Positions 40,516-48,680 of a DNA stretch of 64,000 bases are shown in pieces; the stretch's first letter is position 1; every line of letters starts with the position of its first letter. The position numbers and the translations under genes were made by a program. The stretch is from Vibrio sinus (GTDB lineage: Bacteria > Pseudomonadota > Gammaproteobacteria > Enterobacterales > Vibrionaceae): positions 248,001 to 312,000 of the forward strand of contig NZ_JAMKMR010000002.1 in assembly GCF_023634645.1 (NCBI RefSeq), in the 5' to 3' direction. The notes under the pieces were generated by a model. That model did no database searches, had not been told where the DNA came from, and worked only from the letters and a program-made list of their open reading frames with translations.

Positions 40516-40908
40516 TTATTTGCGAAGCGCAATCGCTTCAATTTCAATGCCGACATCTTTGGGTAAACGTGCTACTTCAACACATGAACGAGCGGGGTAG
40601 TGAGCGACATCGTGTTGGTCGAAGAACTGGCCATATACCTCATTGATGGCGGCAAACTGGTTAAGATCTTTGACAAACACTGTCATTTTCACGATGTCTG
40701 CAACGGTGAGGCCAGAGGATTCGACGACCGCTTTTACGTTTTTAAGAGATTGAAGCGCCTGCTGTTGGATATCGCTTGGGCACTCTCCAGTAACTGGATC
40801 TAGTGGGATTTGGCCTGACGTCATGACCATATTACCTAAGTCTACGCCTTGTACGTAAGGGCCAATAGCAGCAGGTGCTGATTCAGTGTGAAGCACTTTT
40901 GTTGTCAT
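40516..40908 (-). CDS. ridA: Reactive intermediate deaminase RidA
   Basis: 130-residue YjgF/YER057c/UK114-family enamine/imine deaminase that removes reactive intermediates of PLP enzymes. GPYVQGVDLGNMVMTSGQIPLDP (about 17) and the C-terminal PARSCVEVARLPKD with the active-site arginine (about 105) are conserved. It follows pyrI after 127 bases, the same neighbour as in E. coli (pyrBI-ridA). Confidence 0.96.
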   Translation of the reverse strand: MTTKVLHTESAPAAIGPYVQGVDLGNMVMTSGQIPLDPVTGECPSDIQQQALQSLKNVKAVVESSGLTVADIVKMTVFVKDLNQFAAINEVYGQFFDQHDVAHYPARSCVEVARLPKDVGIEIEAIALRK

Positions 40909-41035
40909 AATAATACCGTAGATTGTGTTTACTTCTGTGTTAAGGTCAAAGCAGTTTGCCGATAAATTAGTGGCAGGTAAAGGTGAATATGTGTGACGGA
41001 TATTCGCCTATTGACGTCAACTTGTTGGTCACTAG

Positions 41036-41497
41036 CTAGCGCTCGGTGACAATCTCTCTAGAAAAGACTTTTTCACAGTATTTGCACTTTAATCGCACTT
41101 CTTGTTTTTTCTCTAGCACGCTAAAGTGACTGGCAACCGGTTCATTGTGGGTGATGCAGTTACTGTTTGGGCACTCAAATACATCACTAATGGTATTAGG
41201 TAATTGCAGTGCGAGTTTTTTCACTACTTGGTAATTTTCGATTTGATTGACGGTGGCATGCGGCGCATATAAAGCCAATTTACTGGCTTGCTCTTCATTG
41301 ATGAACACGTTCTCAATCTTGAGTAAATCTTTACTGCCTAATGCGGAAGAAGGCAAGTTCAAGCCAATGGTTACGCGCTGATGGGAGTTGTGCATGTCAA
41401 ATAGTTTCAGCACTTTAATACCAATTTGAGCGGGAATATGGTCAATGACCGTGCCGTTTTTAATCGCTTCAACTTGCAACTGAGTTTCTTTAGCCAT
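41036..41497 (-). CDS. pyrI: Aspartate carbamoyltransferase regulatory chain
   Basis: 153-residue regulatory subunit that binds CTP, UTP and ATP and forms the (PyrB)6(PyrI)6 holoenzyme. The allosteric domain is N-terminal ([21 protein letters not shown]), and four cysteines of the zinc site are seen (CPNSNC near 110 and CKYC near 138). The 17-base gap to pyrB shows a shared transcript. Confidence 0.97.
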   Translation of the reverse strand: MAKETQLQVEAIKNGTVIDHIPAQIGIKVLKLFDMHNSHQRVTIGLNLPSSALGSKDLLKIENVFINEEQASKLALYAPHATVNQIENYQVVKKLALQLPNTISDVFECPNSNCITHNEPVASHFSVLEKKQEVRLKCKYCEKVFSREIVTER

Positions 41498-41514
41498 GTT
41501 TGCATATCCTCTAA

Positions 41515-42444
41515 TTACAATGTTTCGTTTAGCACAAGTGCCAATAGTGCTTGGCGCGCAAACACGCCATTTTCAGCTTGCTCAAAATAGTATGCGTGGG
41601 GAGTTTTATCTACATCGGTGGTGATTTCATCGACTCTTGGTAGGGGATGAAGCACTTTTAGATTTTCTTTTGCATTGGACAGCAGCTTAGCGTTTAGGAT
41701 GTACGCCGATTTAATGTGCGCATACTCTGATTCATCGAAACGCTCTTTTTGTACACGTGTCATATAAAGGATATCGAGCTGTGGAATGACACTTTCCATG
41801 TCGGTATGACAGCTGTAGGTAATACCAGCTTCATCCAATTCTTCACAGATATAGTCAGGCATGGCTAATGCTTTAGGTGCAATGAAATAAAAGCGAACAT
41901 TGTTAAATTTTGCTAGTGCCTGAGTGAGCGAGTGCACCGTACGGCCATATTTTAAATCGCCGACAAAGGCGACGCTTAAGTCATCTAATTTGCCTTGTGT
42001 CTCAGAGATGGTAAACAAATCGAGTAATGTTTGGGTTGGGTGTTGATTTGCGCCGTCGCCAGCGTTGATGACAGGGACATGTTTAGAAAACTCCGAAGCC
42101 AATCTCGCCGCGCCTTCTTGCGGGTGGCGCATGACAAAAGCATCAACGTAGGAGGAAATCACTTGAACCGAGTCGGCTAATGTTTCGCCTTTTTTTGCCA
42201 TTGAAGTGTTGCCGCCGCTGTCAAAACCAATGACATCGCCACCAATACGCTGAATTGCGGTTTCAAATGACAGTCGCGTTCGAGTGGAAGGTTCGAAAAA
42301 ACAATTCGCTATCACTTTGTTTTTTATCAGCTCTGGGTTCGGAGCCTGCTTTAGCTGACTGGCTGTGTCGACGATTAATTCCAGCTCTTCACGAGAGAGT
42401 TCTGGAATAGAGATAATGTGCTTTTGATAAAGTGAGTTCGCCAT
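41515..42444 (-). CDS. pyrB: Aspartate carbamoyltransferase catalytic chain
   Basis: 309-residue enzyme making carbamoyl aspartate, the first committed step of pyrimidine synthesis. The carbamoyl phosphate motif [13 protein letters not shown] (about 50-62), [10 protein letters not shown] (about 130) and LHPLPR (about 265) are intact. Expression should be controlled by the upstream leader ORF and attenuator and by the UTP-sensitive start site described separately. Confidence 0.98.
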   Translation of the reverse strand: MANSLYQKHIISIPELSREELELIVDTASQLKQAPNPELIKNKVIANCFFEPSTRTRLSFETAIQRIGGDVIGFDSGGNTSMAKKGETLADSVQVISSYVDAFVMRHPQEGAARLASEFSKHVPVINAGDGANQHPTQTLLDLFTISETQGKLDDLSVAFVGDLKYGRTVHSLTQALAKFNNVRFYFIAPKALAMPDYICEELDEAGITYSCHTDMESVIPQLDILYMTRVQKERFDESEYAHIKSAYILNAKLLSNAKENLKVLHPLPRVDEITTDVDKTPHAYYFEQAENGVFARQALLALVLNETL

Positions 42445-42478
42445 AGTCTCCTTCCCATAATTGGTTGTTAATTGACAT

Positions 42479-42502
42479 AAAAAAACCTCCTATGGGGAGG
42501 TT
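42479..42502 (-). terminator. pyrBI attenuator
   Basis: On the minus strand AACCTCC, a 5-base loop and AGGAGGTT-type arm (7-bp stem) are followed by seven Ts. It begins right after the pyrL stop codon and about 35 bases before the pyrB start, so a ribosome closely following the polymerase would block the stem, as in E. coli. Confidence 0.9.
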
Positions 42503-42503
42503 A

Positions 42504-42596
42504 TTAAATAATCTTATTGAGGGCAGACAAGCGCTGATTATCGCGCAGTGCTCGTTCAGTAAAAATCAGTATAAATGGTAGTAACTGGTTTAGCAT
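42504..42596 (-). CDS. pyrL: pyrBI operon leader peptide PyrL
   Basis: A 30-codon open frame upstream of pyrB, starting ATG CTA AAC (MLNQLLPFILIFTE) after an AGGGG ribosome site and ending in TAA immediately before the attenuator stem. Its message contains a pyrimidine-rich stretch encoding PFILIFT, where polymerase would pause at low UTP. The sequence is unlike the 44-residue E. coli peptide, as expected since only translation of the leader matters for attenuation. Too short for most gene finders. Confidence 0.82.
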   Translation of the reverse strand: MLNQLLPFILIFTERALRDNQRLSALNKII

Positions 42597-42611
42597 TGAC
42601 CAACCCCTAGA

Positions 42612-42652
42612 CAAATTGCCGAGCATTATACTAGGAACACAGGCTAGCGCAA
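42612..42652 (-). promoter_or_regulatory. pyrBI promoter with slippage-type start site
   Basis: On the minus strand TTGCGC (-35, 42647-42652) is followed after 16 bases by TATAAT (42625-42630), then seven bases and AATTTG (42612-42617). The E. coli pyrBI promoter has TATAAT, seven bases, AATTTG at its start, where reiterative U addition aborts transcripts at high UTP. The -35 lies only about 16 bases after the argF stop. Confidence 0.85.
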
Positions 42653-42667
42653 GCGTTTACGTCAGGC

Positions 42668-43675
42668 TTAAATGCCGTCACTTAAAGTGGCTAGCATCAC
42701 AGCTTTTATCGTGTGTAAGCGATTTTCTGCCTCATCAAATACGATTGACGCTCGGGATTCAAATACCTCTTCAGTGACTTCCAACCCATTGAGGCCATAT
42801 TGCTCGGCAATTTGTTTGCCTATCACAGTGTCATTGTTGTGAAAAGCAGGCAGGCAGTGCATAAATTTAACATTGGGGTTGCAGGTTTGCGCCAATAATT
42901 CAGTGTTTACTTGATATGGCAGCATCTGTTTGACTCTTGCATCCCATGAATCGATTGGCTCTCCCATCGAAACCCATACATCGGTGTAAATAAAATCACA
43001 GCCAGTAACGCCCTGTTTGGTGCCTTCAGTCAGCAATATTTTTGCCCCCGTTTGCCGAGCAATGTTTTCACATTTGGTGACTAAGCTTTTCTCTGGCCAA
43101 TAGTCTTTTGGGCCAATTAATCGTATATCCATACCCATTTTTGCCGCGCCAACCAATAAAGAGTTGGCAACGTTATTTCGGGCATCGCCGAGATAAGCAA
43201 AAGCAACTTGCGATAGTGCTTTGCCTTTAGCGTGCTCTTGCATGGTCAAAAAATCTGCCAGAACTTGCGTTGGATGAAATTCATCAGTAAGCCCATTCCA
43301 AACTGGCACGCCAGCATGTAAGCCTAGCTCTTCAACTAAATGTTGCCCATGACCGCGATATTCAATGCCATCGTACATGCGACCTAACACTCTGGCCGTG
43401 TCTTTCATGGTTTCTTTATGACCTAACTGTGAGCCAGATGGTCCGAGGTAAGAGATATTTGCGCCAAGGTCGAAAGCAGCTACTTCAAATGCACAGCGAG
43501 TGCGGGTGGAGTCTTTTTCAAAGATAAGCGCTAGGTTTTTCCCGCGTAGAGGCTGGTTGAGCAACCCTTGTTGTTTGGCTTGTTTTAGCTGGGCTGCTAG
43601 CTGAATTAAATAGTGGATTTCATCGGTAGTAAAGTCGAATAATTTTAGGAAATTTCTTTGTTTTAAATTCACCAT
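42668..43675 (-). CDS. argF: Ornithine carbamoyltransferase
   Basis: 335-residue enzyme making citrulline from ornithine and carbamoyl phosphate. The [19 protein letters not shown] motif (about 54), [12 protein letters not shown] (about 134), and [10 protein letters not shown] near 273 are intact. The paired ARG boxes upstream favour an anabolic enzyme, though a catabolic role with ArcA cannot be excluded. It lies upstream of pyrBI, so the two carbamoyl phosphate-consuming routes are adjacent. Confidence 0.96.
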   Translation of the reverse strand: MVNLKQRNFLKLFDFTTDEIHYLIQLAAQLKQAKQQGLLNQPLRGKNLALIFEKDSTRTRCAFEVAAFDLGANISYLGPSGSQLGHKETMKDTARVLGRMYDGIEYRGHGQHLVEELGLHAGVPVWNGLTDEFHPTQVLADFLTMQEHAKGKALSQVAFAYLGDARNNVANSLLVGAAKMGMDIRLIGPKDYWPEKSLVTKCENIARQTGAKILLTEGTKQGVTGCDFIYTDVWVSMGEPIDSWDARVKQMLPYQVNTELLAQTCNPNVKFMHCLPAFHNNDTVIGKQIAEQYGLNGLEVTEEVFESRASIVFDEAENRLHTIKAVMLATLSDGI

Positions 43676-43716
43676 GTCGAACAGTCCTTGAGCTGAACTC
43701 TAATGTGAATCAGTTA

Positions 43717-43751
43717 AACATAAAAATGCACTTAATGTGAATTGTTATTTT
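43717..43751 (-). promoter_or_regulatory. Tandem ARG boxes (ArgR operator) of argF
   Basis: AACATAAAAATGCA (43717-43730) and TGAATTGTTATTTT (43738-43751) each match 11 of 14 positions of TGAATWWWWATTCA. Their centres are 21 bp apart, the standard spacing of paired ARG boxes bound by one ArgR hexamer. They lie 42-76 bases upstream of the argF start. Confidence 0.7.
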
Positions 43752-43759
43752 AAAATAAA

Positions 43760-43784
43760 AGCGAAAGGACAATAGCCTTTCGCT
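43760..43784 (-). terminator. Terminator of the PIN-PhoH gene
   Basis: On the minus strand AGCGAAAGG, a 7-base loop, CCTTTCGCT then TTTATTTTA. It lies 9 bases after the phoH stop and immediately upstream of the argF operator. Confidence 0.92.
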
Positions 43785-43792
43785 TAGAGTGA

Positions 43793-45169
43793 CTATAAAT
43801 TCTCTTCGGCAAATTCAGCCAGTCGGCTCCTTACGACGCCATTTAGGTGAATGTTTGCGCTTCCCTCAAAATTCTTAAAGCGCTCAACCATATAAGTGAG
43901 ACCGGATGTCACTGGGGTCAAATAGTGGGAGTCGATTTGTGCCAGGTTACCTGAGCAGACAATCTTGGTTCCTTCACCACATCGAGTAATGATGGTCTTG
44001 ATTTGAGAGGCGGTAAGATTTTGACACTCATCGAGTAGTACAAAGGCATTTTGGATAGAGCGGCCGCGCATAAAGTTAATTGACTTAAACTGAATATTGG
44101 CTTTTTCGCAGATGTACTTCATTGAGCCTTCGGTGCAGTGATCGTTCTTATGTAATGCTTCTAGCGTATCGGTAACGGCAGCAAGCCAGGGCAGCATTTT
44201 TTCCTCCTCTGTGCCTGGTAAAAAACCGATAGACTCTCCGATGTCTGGGGTGTTTCTTGTAACGATGATTTTATCAAACATGCCTCTTTCAATGGTTTGT
44301 TCGAGCGCGGTTGCCATCGCTAACAAGGTTTTACCGCTACCAGCGGCGCCAGTGAGTATCACCAAATCAATATCAGGATCGAGTAGCGCATCCATGGCCA
44401 TGCCTTGATAAATGTTTTTCGGTGAAATATCCCAGGCTTTGCGGTTCATCATTCGCTCGCGGCTAAGATCGCGTACGGTGATGGTGTCTGGCTCCATTTT
44501 TTCTACGCGCGCGGCAAAGTCACTTTCTTGATCAATAACGTATTGGTTAATAAAGGTTGGCTCGAAGGGCTCGCGACTCAACGTATGGAACGCTTTTCCT
44601 TCGTAGCTGTAGCTTTTTACATCATCAACGTTGCTCCAAAACTCTCCTTCACATTGTTGAAAGCCCTTGGTGAGATATTGCACATCGTCAATTAATTGGT
44701 CAGTGCGGTAATCCTCTACAAATCTGACCCCTGCCCCTTTTGCTCGCAGGCGCATGTTGATGTCTTTGGTGACTAAAACCACTTCACGTGGTGCTCGTTT
44801 GTTCTGTAAATACAGCACGCCGTTGAGAATCCGGTTATCGCCTGCTTTGTCTGCGAATGCTTTTACCGTCTCTTGTAATTCAAAGTCTGCCAGAATAGAT
44901 ATGGTGCCCGTTGCGTCCATGTCGGTTGAAAAGGTAATTCCTTCTGATATCTCGTCTGGGGTGGCGTCACGGAAAATGTCTTCTAATGCACGAATAGCAA
45001 CGCGAGCATCGCGGGCGACGTCTCGTTTACTGTCTTTAATTCTGTCGAGTTCTTCTAGGACTGTCATAGGAATGACGACATCGTGTTCTTGGAAGGAATA
45101 TATGGCAAAAGGTTCGTGAAGAAGGATATTGGTATCGAGTACAAATAGTTTCCGATCGGTATCGCCCAT
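43793..45169 (-). CDS. PIN-PhoH fusion ATPase (PhoH2-like)
   Basis: 458-residue cytoplasmic protein joining a PIN RNase-like domain (about 5-140, KLFVLDTNILLHEP with the first acidic residue, and later Asp/Glu residues) to a PhoH P-loop ATPase (about 225-455) with Walker A LTGAAGSGKTLLAMA (about 262) and Walker B FVLLDECQNL (about 358). PhoH2 proteins of this layout are reported as RNA helicase/RNases; the cellular role in vibrios is unknown. ATG at 45169 (MGDTDRK) follows AGGAGA; the frame continues 59 codons upstream, but that part coincides with the GC-rich leader and is not protein-like. Confidence 0.9.
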   Translation of the reverse strand: MGDTDRKLFVLDTNILLHEPFAIYSFQEHDVVIPMTVLEELDRIKDSKRDVARDARVAIRALEDIFRDATPDEISEGITFSTDMDATGTISILADFELQETVKAFADKAGDNRILNGVLYLQNKRAPREVVLVTKDINMRLRAKGAGVRFVEDYRTDQLIDDVQYLTKGFQQCEGEFWSNVDDVKSYSYEGKAFHTLSREPFEPTFINQYVIDQESDFAARVEKMEPDTITVRDLSRERMMNRKAWDISPKNIYQGMAMDALLDPDIDLVILTGAAGSGKTLLAMATALEQTIERGMFDKIIVTRNTPDIGESIGFLPGTEEEKMLPWLAAVTDTLEALHKNDHCTEGSMKYICEKANIQFKSINFMRGRSIQNAFVLLDECQNLTASQIKTIITRCGEGTKIVCSGNLAQIDSHYLTPVTSGLTYMVERFKNFEGSANIHLNGVVRSRLAEFAEENL

Positions 45170-45181
45170 AAGCGTCTCCTT

Positions 45182-45285
45182 GCCGCTATGCGGCCTGTGC
45201 TTAGCAAAGGTTGCCTGCAAGAGAGGTCGTGGGGTATCAAGGCCTCGGAAGTGAACTCGGCTACCTGACGACGTCCTGCAAACCC
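45182..45285 (-). promoter_or_regulatory. Candidate structured 5' leader of the PIN-PhoH gene
   Basis: Reading the minus strand, successive helices nest: GGGTT/AACCT, GCAGGA/TCTTGC, GTCGT/ACGAC, GGTA/TACC and GCC/GGC, giving one long interrupted hairpin (45208-45285). A separate GCCGC-ATA-GCGGC hairpin (45182-45194) stands just before the AGGAG ribosome site. The region is markedly richer in GC than the other intergenic DNA here. Pairing was worked out by eye only. Confidence 0.4.
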
Positions 45286-45469
45286 GTGTTGATCCGTATC
45301 TTGAACATGCATGCTTGATGCCAATGTTGAGGCAATCATATAACATGCTTGCTCAATTAAAGTATATGTCATTTACATGATGCTGAAGGTTAGAAATGCC
45401 ACGGATTTTTGACACTTTGATGTCAAGCCAATACCCGGTAAAAAAAATCCACAAATTTGAGATGCGACA

Positions 45470-45485
45470 CGTGACCTAGTTCACA
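45470..45485. promoter_or_regulatory. CRP-like site upstream of rapA
   Basis: CGTGACCTAGTTCACA differs from TGTGA-N6-TCACA at one position and lies about 125 bases before the rapA start and 300 from the PIN-PhoH start. Confidence 0.45.
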
Positions 45486-45610
45486 GGTTCGAGTAAGATT
45501 AGCGACCTTTTCATGGCCACGGCTGACGGATTCTTAATAATGTCAGCAGCCTTCTTTTGTGGTTTACGACTTTATATTGATTCGTTCAAATTAGATGAGG
45601 TAGTCGATTG

Positions 45611-48520
45611 ATGACTTTTGCTTTGGGGCAACGCTGGATAAGTGATACAGAGAGTGATCTAGGTTTAGGCACGGTAGTCGCCGTTGATGTACGAACAGTG
45701 ACTCTCATGTTTACAGCATCCGATGAAAATCGAGTATATGCGATTAATGATGCACCAGTGACACGAGTAACTTTCAATGTGGGAGACACAGTTCAAAGCC
45801 AAGAAGGTTGGTTATTGAAGGTCTCCAACCTGATTGAAGAAAACGGTGTGATCAGTTATCAAGGTACTCGCGAAGATACCGCTGAGACAGACGTGGTGCT
45901 GCGTGAAATTATGCTCAACCATCAAATTCGATTTAATAAACCTCAAGATAAACTCTTTGCAGGTCAAATCGATAGAATGGACAACTTTGTGCTCCGCTAT
46001 CGCGCACTCATGAACCAATATGATCAAAGTAAAAGTTCAATGCGAGGCCTGTGCGGTATCCGGGCTGGGTTGATTCCTCATCAGTTGTATATTGCACATG
46101 AAGTGGGTCGCCGACATGCCCCTCGCGTTCTGTTAGCAGACGAAGTTGGTTTAGGTAAGACCATTGAAGCTGGGATGATCATTCATCAACAAGTGCTTGC
46201 TGGCAGAGCGGAGCGCATTCTGATTGTCGTTCCCGAAACGCTCCAGCATCAATGGTTGGTGGAAATGATGCGCCGCTTTAACTTGCATTTCTCTATTTTC
46301 GATGAGGAGCGCTGCGTTGAAGCTTACGCTGAGTCCGATAACCCATTCGATACCCAGCAACTGGTATTGTGTTCATTGGATTTCTTGAAAAAGAGCAAAA
46401 AGCGTCAAACTCAAGCCATGGAAGCGGATTGGGACCTGCTGGTGGTGGATGAAGCCCATCACCTAGAATGGAGCCAAGAAAAAGCCAGCCGAGAATATCA
46501 GGTGATTGAAGGGTTAGCTGAGTCCACGGCAGGGGTACTATTGCTGACCGCCACTCCAGAGCAACTTGGTCGAGAAAGTCACTTTGCTCGCTTGCGATTG
46601 TTGGACCCAGATCGTTTCTATGATTACTATGCCTTTGTTGAAGAAGAGCAACAATACGAGCCAGTGGCGAATGCAGTTACTGCACTTGTATCTGGTGAGC
46701 AGCTAAGCGATGAGGCGAAAAATCAGATTGGTGAGATATTAAGCGAGCAAGATGTTGAACCGCTATTTCGAATTATCGAGAGCAGTGACTCTGAACAAGA
46801 ACAAGCCTCAGCAAGACAAGAGTTGACCGACAACCTGATGGACCGGCATGGCACAGGTCGTGTTTTGTTTAGAAACACTCGCTCTGCCATCGAAGGCTTC
46901 CCGCAAAGAAATGTTCACCTATTGCCCATGGATATCCCTAGTCAGTACACCACTTCGATGCGGGTGAGTGGCATGTTGGGAGGGAAAATGCCTAAAGAAG
47001 CACGGGCATTAAAGAACCTTTACCCAGAAGAAATATTTCAAGAATTTGAAGGCGATGAGTCAAGCTGGTGGCAATTTGACACTCGTGTTAACTGGCTAAT
47101 TGACAAAGTTCAGCAAAAACGCAGCGAGAAGATTTTGGTTATCGCCTCACGAGCGGCAACGGCATTGCAATTAGAGCAGGCTTTAAGGGAAAGAGAAGGC
47201 ATTCGAGCGACGGTTTTCCATGAAGGCATGTCCATCATTGAGCGAGACAAAGCGGCGGCGTATTTTGCTCAGGAAGAAGGTGGTGCACAACTGCTGCTTT
47301 GTAGTGAAATCGGCTCTGAAGGGCGCAACTTCCAATTTGCTAATCAGTTAGTGATGTTCGACTTACCATTCAACCCAGACTTGCTCGAGCAGCGAATTGG
47401 TCGCTTAGATAGAATTGGCCAAAAGCGCGATATTGATATTCATGTACCTTACCTTAAAGGTACCGCGCAAGAAACGCTGGCACGTTGGTTTGACGAAGGA
47501 CTAAACGCATTTAGAGAAACCTGTCCTACTGGTCGCTCAGTCTATGACCAATATTCTGAAAACTTGATTGAGATTCTGGCCTCTGGCGATAGCAGCGAAC
47601 TCGATACGGTTATCAGTGAATCGGCCAAGCTCAATAAAACCTTAAAAGCTCAGTTAGAGTATGGTAGAGATCGCCTGCTCGAGATTCACTCTCATGGTGG
47701 CGACAAAGCCAAGCAGCTGGTTGAGCAAATCGAATCTAAAGATGGTGATATCAATCTAGTCACGTTTGCGCTTGGCTTATTTGATACCATAGGCTTGAAC
47801 CAAGATGATAAGGGTGAAAACGCTTTGGTCGTGACGCCATCAGAACGCATGATGGTGCCAAGTTATCCAGGCTTACCTTACGAAGGCGCAACCATTACCT
47901 TTGATCGTGATACAGCGTTATCACGTGAAGATATGCACTTTATGAGCTGGGAGCACCCAATGATTCAAGGTGGCATTGATTTGATCATGAGTGAAGGTGT
48001 GGGAACCTCAGCCGTCTCTTTGCTGAAAAACAAAGCGCTACCGGTAGGCACTATTTTGCTTGAGCTCATTTACGTGGTGGATGCAGCTGCGCCGAAAAGT
48101 AGTGGTATCGATCAGTTCTTGCCAAAAACACCGATCCGCTTGATCCTGGATGGCAAAGGTAATGATCTGTCGTCTCAAGTAGAGTTCGAAAGCTTTAACC
48201 GCCAGCTGTCGCCAATCAATCGACATATGGCGAGTAAAGTGGTGTCATCAGTGCAGAGCCAAGTTCATAGCTTGATTGATGTTGGTGATACACAAGTGCT
48301 GAAAAATCTAGCACAGGTTAAGCAAACTGCTCAGCAAGATATGCAAGAAAAGTTAAACGCTGAGTTAGAGCGTTTACTCGCCCTCAAAGCGGTTAACCCC
48401 AATATTCGTGAAGAAGAAATATCTGCTTTGGAACAGCAAATTAAAGATCTGACGACTTATATAGATCAAGCTCAGATTCAATTGGATTCGTTACGTCTCA
48501 TCGCTGTCTCACACAACTAA
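45611..48520 (+). CDS. rapA: RNA polymerase recycling ATPase RapA
   Basis: 969-residue SWI2/SNF2-family translocase (HepA) that binds core RNA polymerase and promotes its recycling. The N-terminal Tudor-like domains (1-110) begin [14 protein letters not shown]; helicase motif I is [15 protein letters not shown] (about 175), motif [12 protein letters not shown] (about 280), and motifs V-VI are [12 protein letters not shown] and [11 protein letters not shown] (about 565-600). ATG 45611 is used; TTG 45608 adds one residue only. In E. coli it is next to rluA, but here seven genes lie between them. Confidence 0.97.
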   Translation: MTFALGQRWISDTESDLGLGTVVAVDVRTVTLMFTASDENRVYAINDAPVTRVTFNVGDTVQSQEGWLLKVSNLIEENGVISYQGTREDTAETDVVLREIMLNHQIRFNKPQDKLFAGQIDRMDNFVLRYRALMNQYDQSKSSMRGLCGIRAGLIPHQLYIAHEVGRRHAPRVLLADEVGLGKTIEAGMIIHQQVLAGRAERILIVVPETLQHQWLVEMMRRFNLHFSIFDEERCVEAYAESDNPFDTQQLVLCSLDFLKKSKKRQTQAMEADWDLLVVDEAHHLEWSQEKASREYQVIEGLAESTAGVLLLTATPEQLGRESHFARLRLLDPDRFYDYYAFVEEEQQYEPVANAVTALVSGEQLSDEAKNQIGEILSEQDVEPLFRIIESSDSEQEQASARQELTDNLMDRHGTGRVLFRNTRSAIEGFPQRNVHLLPMDIPSQYTTSMRVSGMLGGKMPKEARALKNLYPEEIFQEFEGDESSWWQFDTRVNWLIDKVQQKRSEKILVIASRAATALQLEQALREREGIRATVFHEGMSIIERDKAAAYFAQEEGGAQLLLCSEIGSEGRNFQFANQLVMFDLPFNPDLLEQRIGRLDRIGQKRDIDIHVPYLKGTAQETLARWFDEGLNAFRETCPTGRSVYDQYSENLIEILASGDSSELDTVISESAKLNKTLKAQLEYGRDRLLEIHSHGGDKAKQLVEQIESKDGDINLVTFALGLFDTIGLNQDDKGENALVVTPSERMMVPSYPGLPYEGATITFDRDTALSREDMHFMSWEHPMIQGGIDLIMSEGVGTSAVSLLKNKALPVGTILLELIYVVDAAAPKSSGIDQFLPKTPIRLILDGKGNDLSSQVEFESFNRQLSPINRHMASKVVSSVQSQVHSLIDVGDTQVLKNLAQVKQTAQQDMQEKLNAELERLLALKAVNPNIREEEISALEQQIKDLTTYIDQAQIQLDSLRLIAVSHN

Positions 48521-48536
48521 GCCTTTCATTTTTTAG

Positions 48537-48563
48537 TGCTGCCAGTTTTCTGGCAGCATTTTT
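48537..48563 (+). terminator. Terminator after rapA
   Basis: TGCTGCCAG, TTTT loop, CTGGCAGCA then five Ts, 17 bases after the rapA stop. Confidence 0.95.
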
Positions 48564-48639
48564 CTAAATAATCTCTCACATTGTTGTGATTTGTTGCCCT
48601 ACCTAGCAGCACAATCGATAGCTAATTGTTATCTTTCTT

Positions 48640-48659
48640 TATACCCATATATGGGTATA
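48640..48659. promoter_or_regulatory. Perfect 20-bp palindrome before the sensor kinase gene
   Basis: TATACCCATATATGGGTATA reads the same on both strands and ends 21 bases before the TTG start of the kinase gene. It is a candidate operator or promoter element; the position suggests control of the two-component operon. Confidence 0.55.
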
Positions 48660-48680
48660 TAGACACATAGGGAGAAGACT

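Larger units (their letters stand above)
45170..45610. other. Divergent PIN-PhoH/rapA intergenic region
   Basis: About 440 bases. The part next to the PhoH gene (45180-45310) is unusually GC-rich and foldable (described separately). The part next to rapA holds a CRP-like site at 45470-45485 and a short CTGAC/GTCAG repeat. No ORF is credible. Confidence 0.55.

Noticed and set aside
45064..45372. 102-codon minus-strand ORF across the PIN-PhoH start region
   Set aside because: It overlaps the start of the PIN-PhoH gene in another frame and has no protein-like features; the GC-rich part is better explained as a leader RNA.
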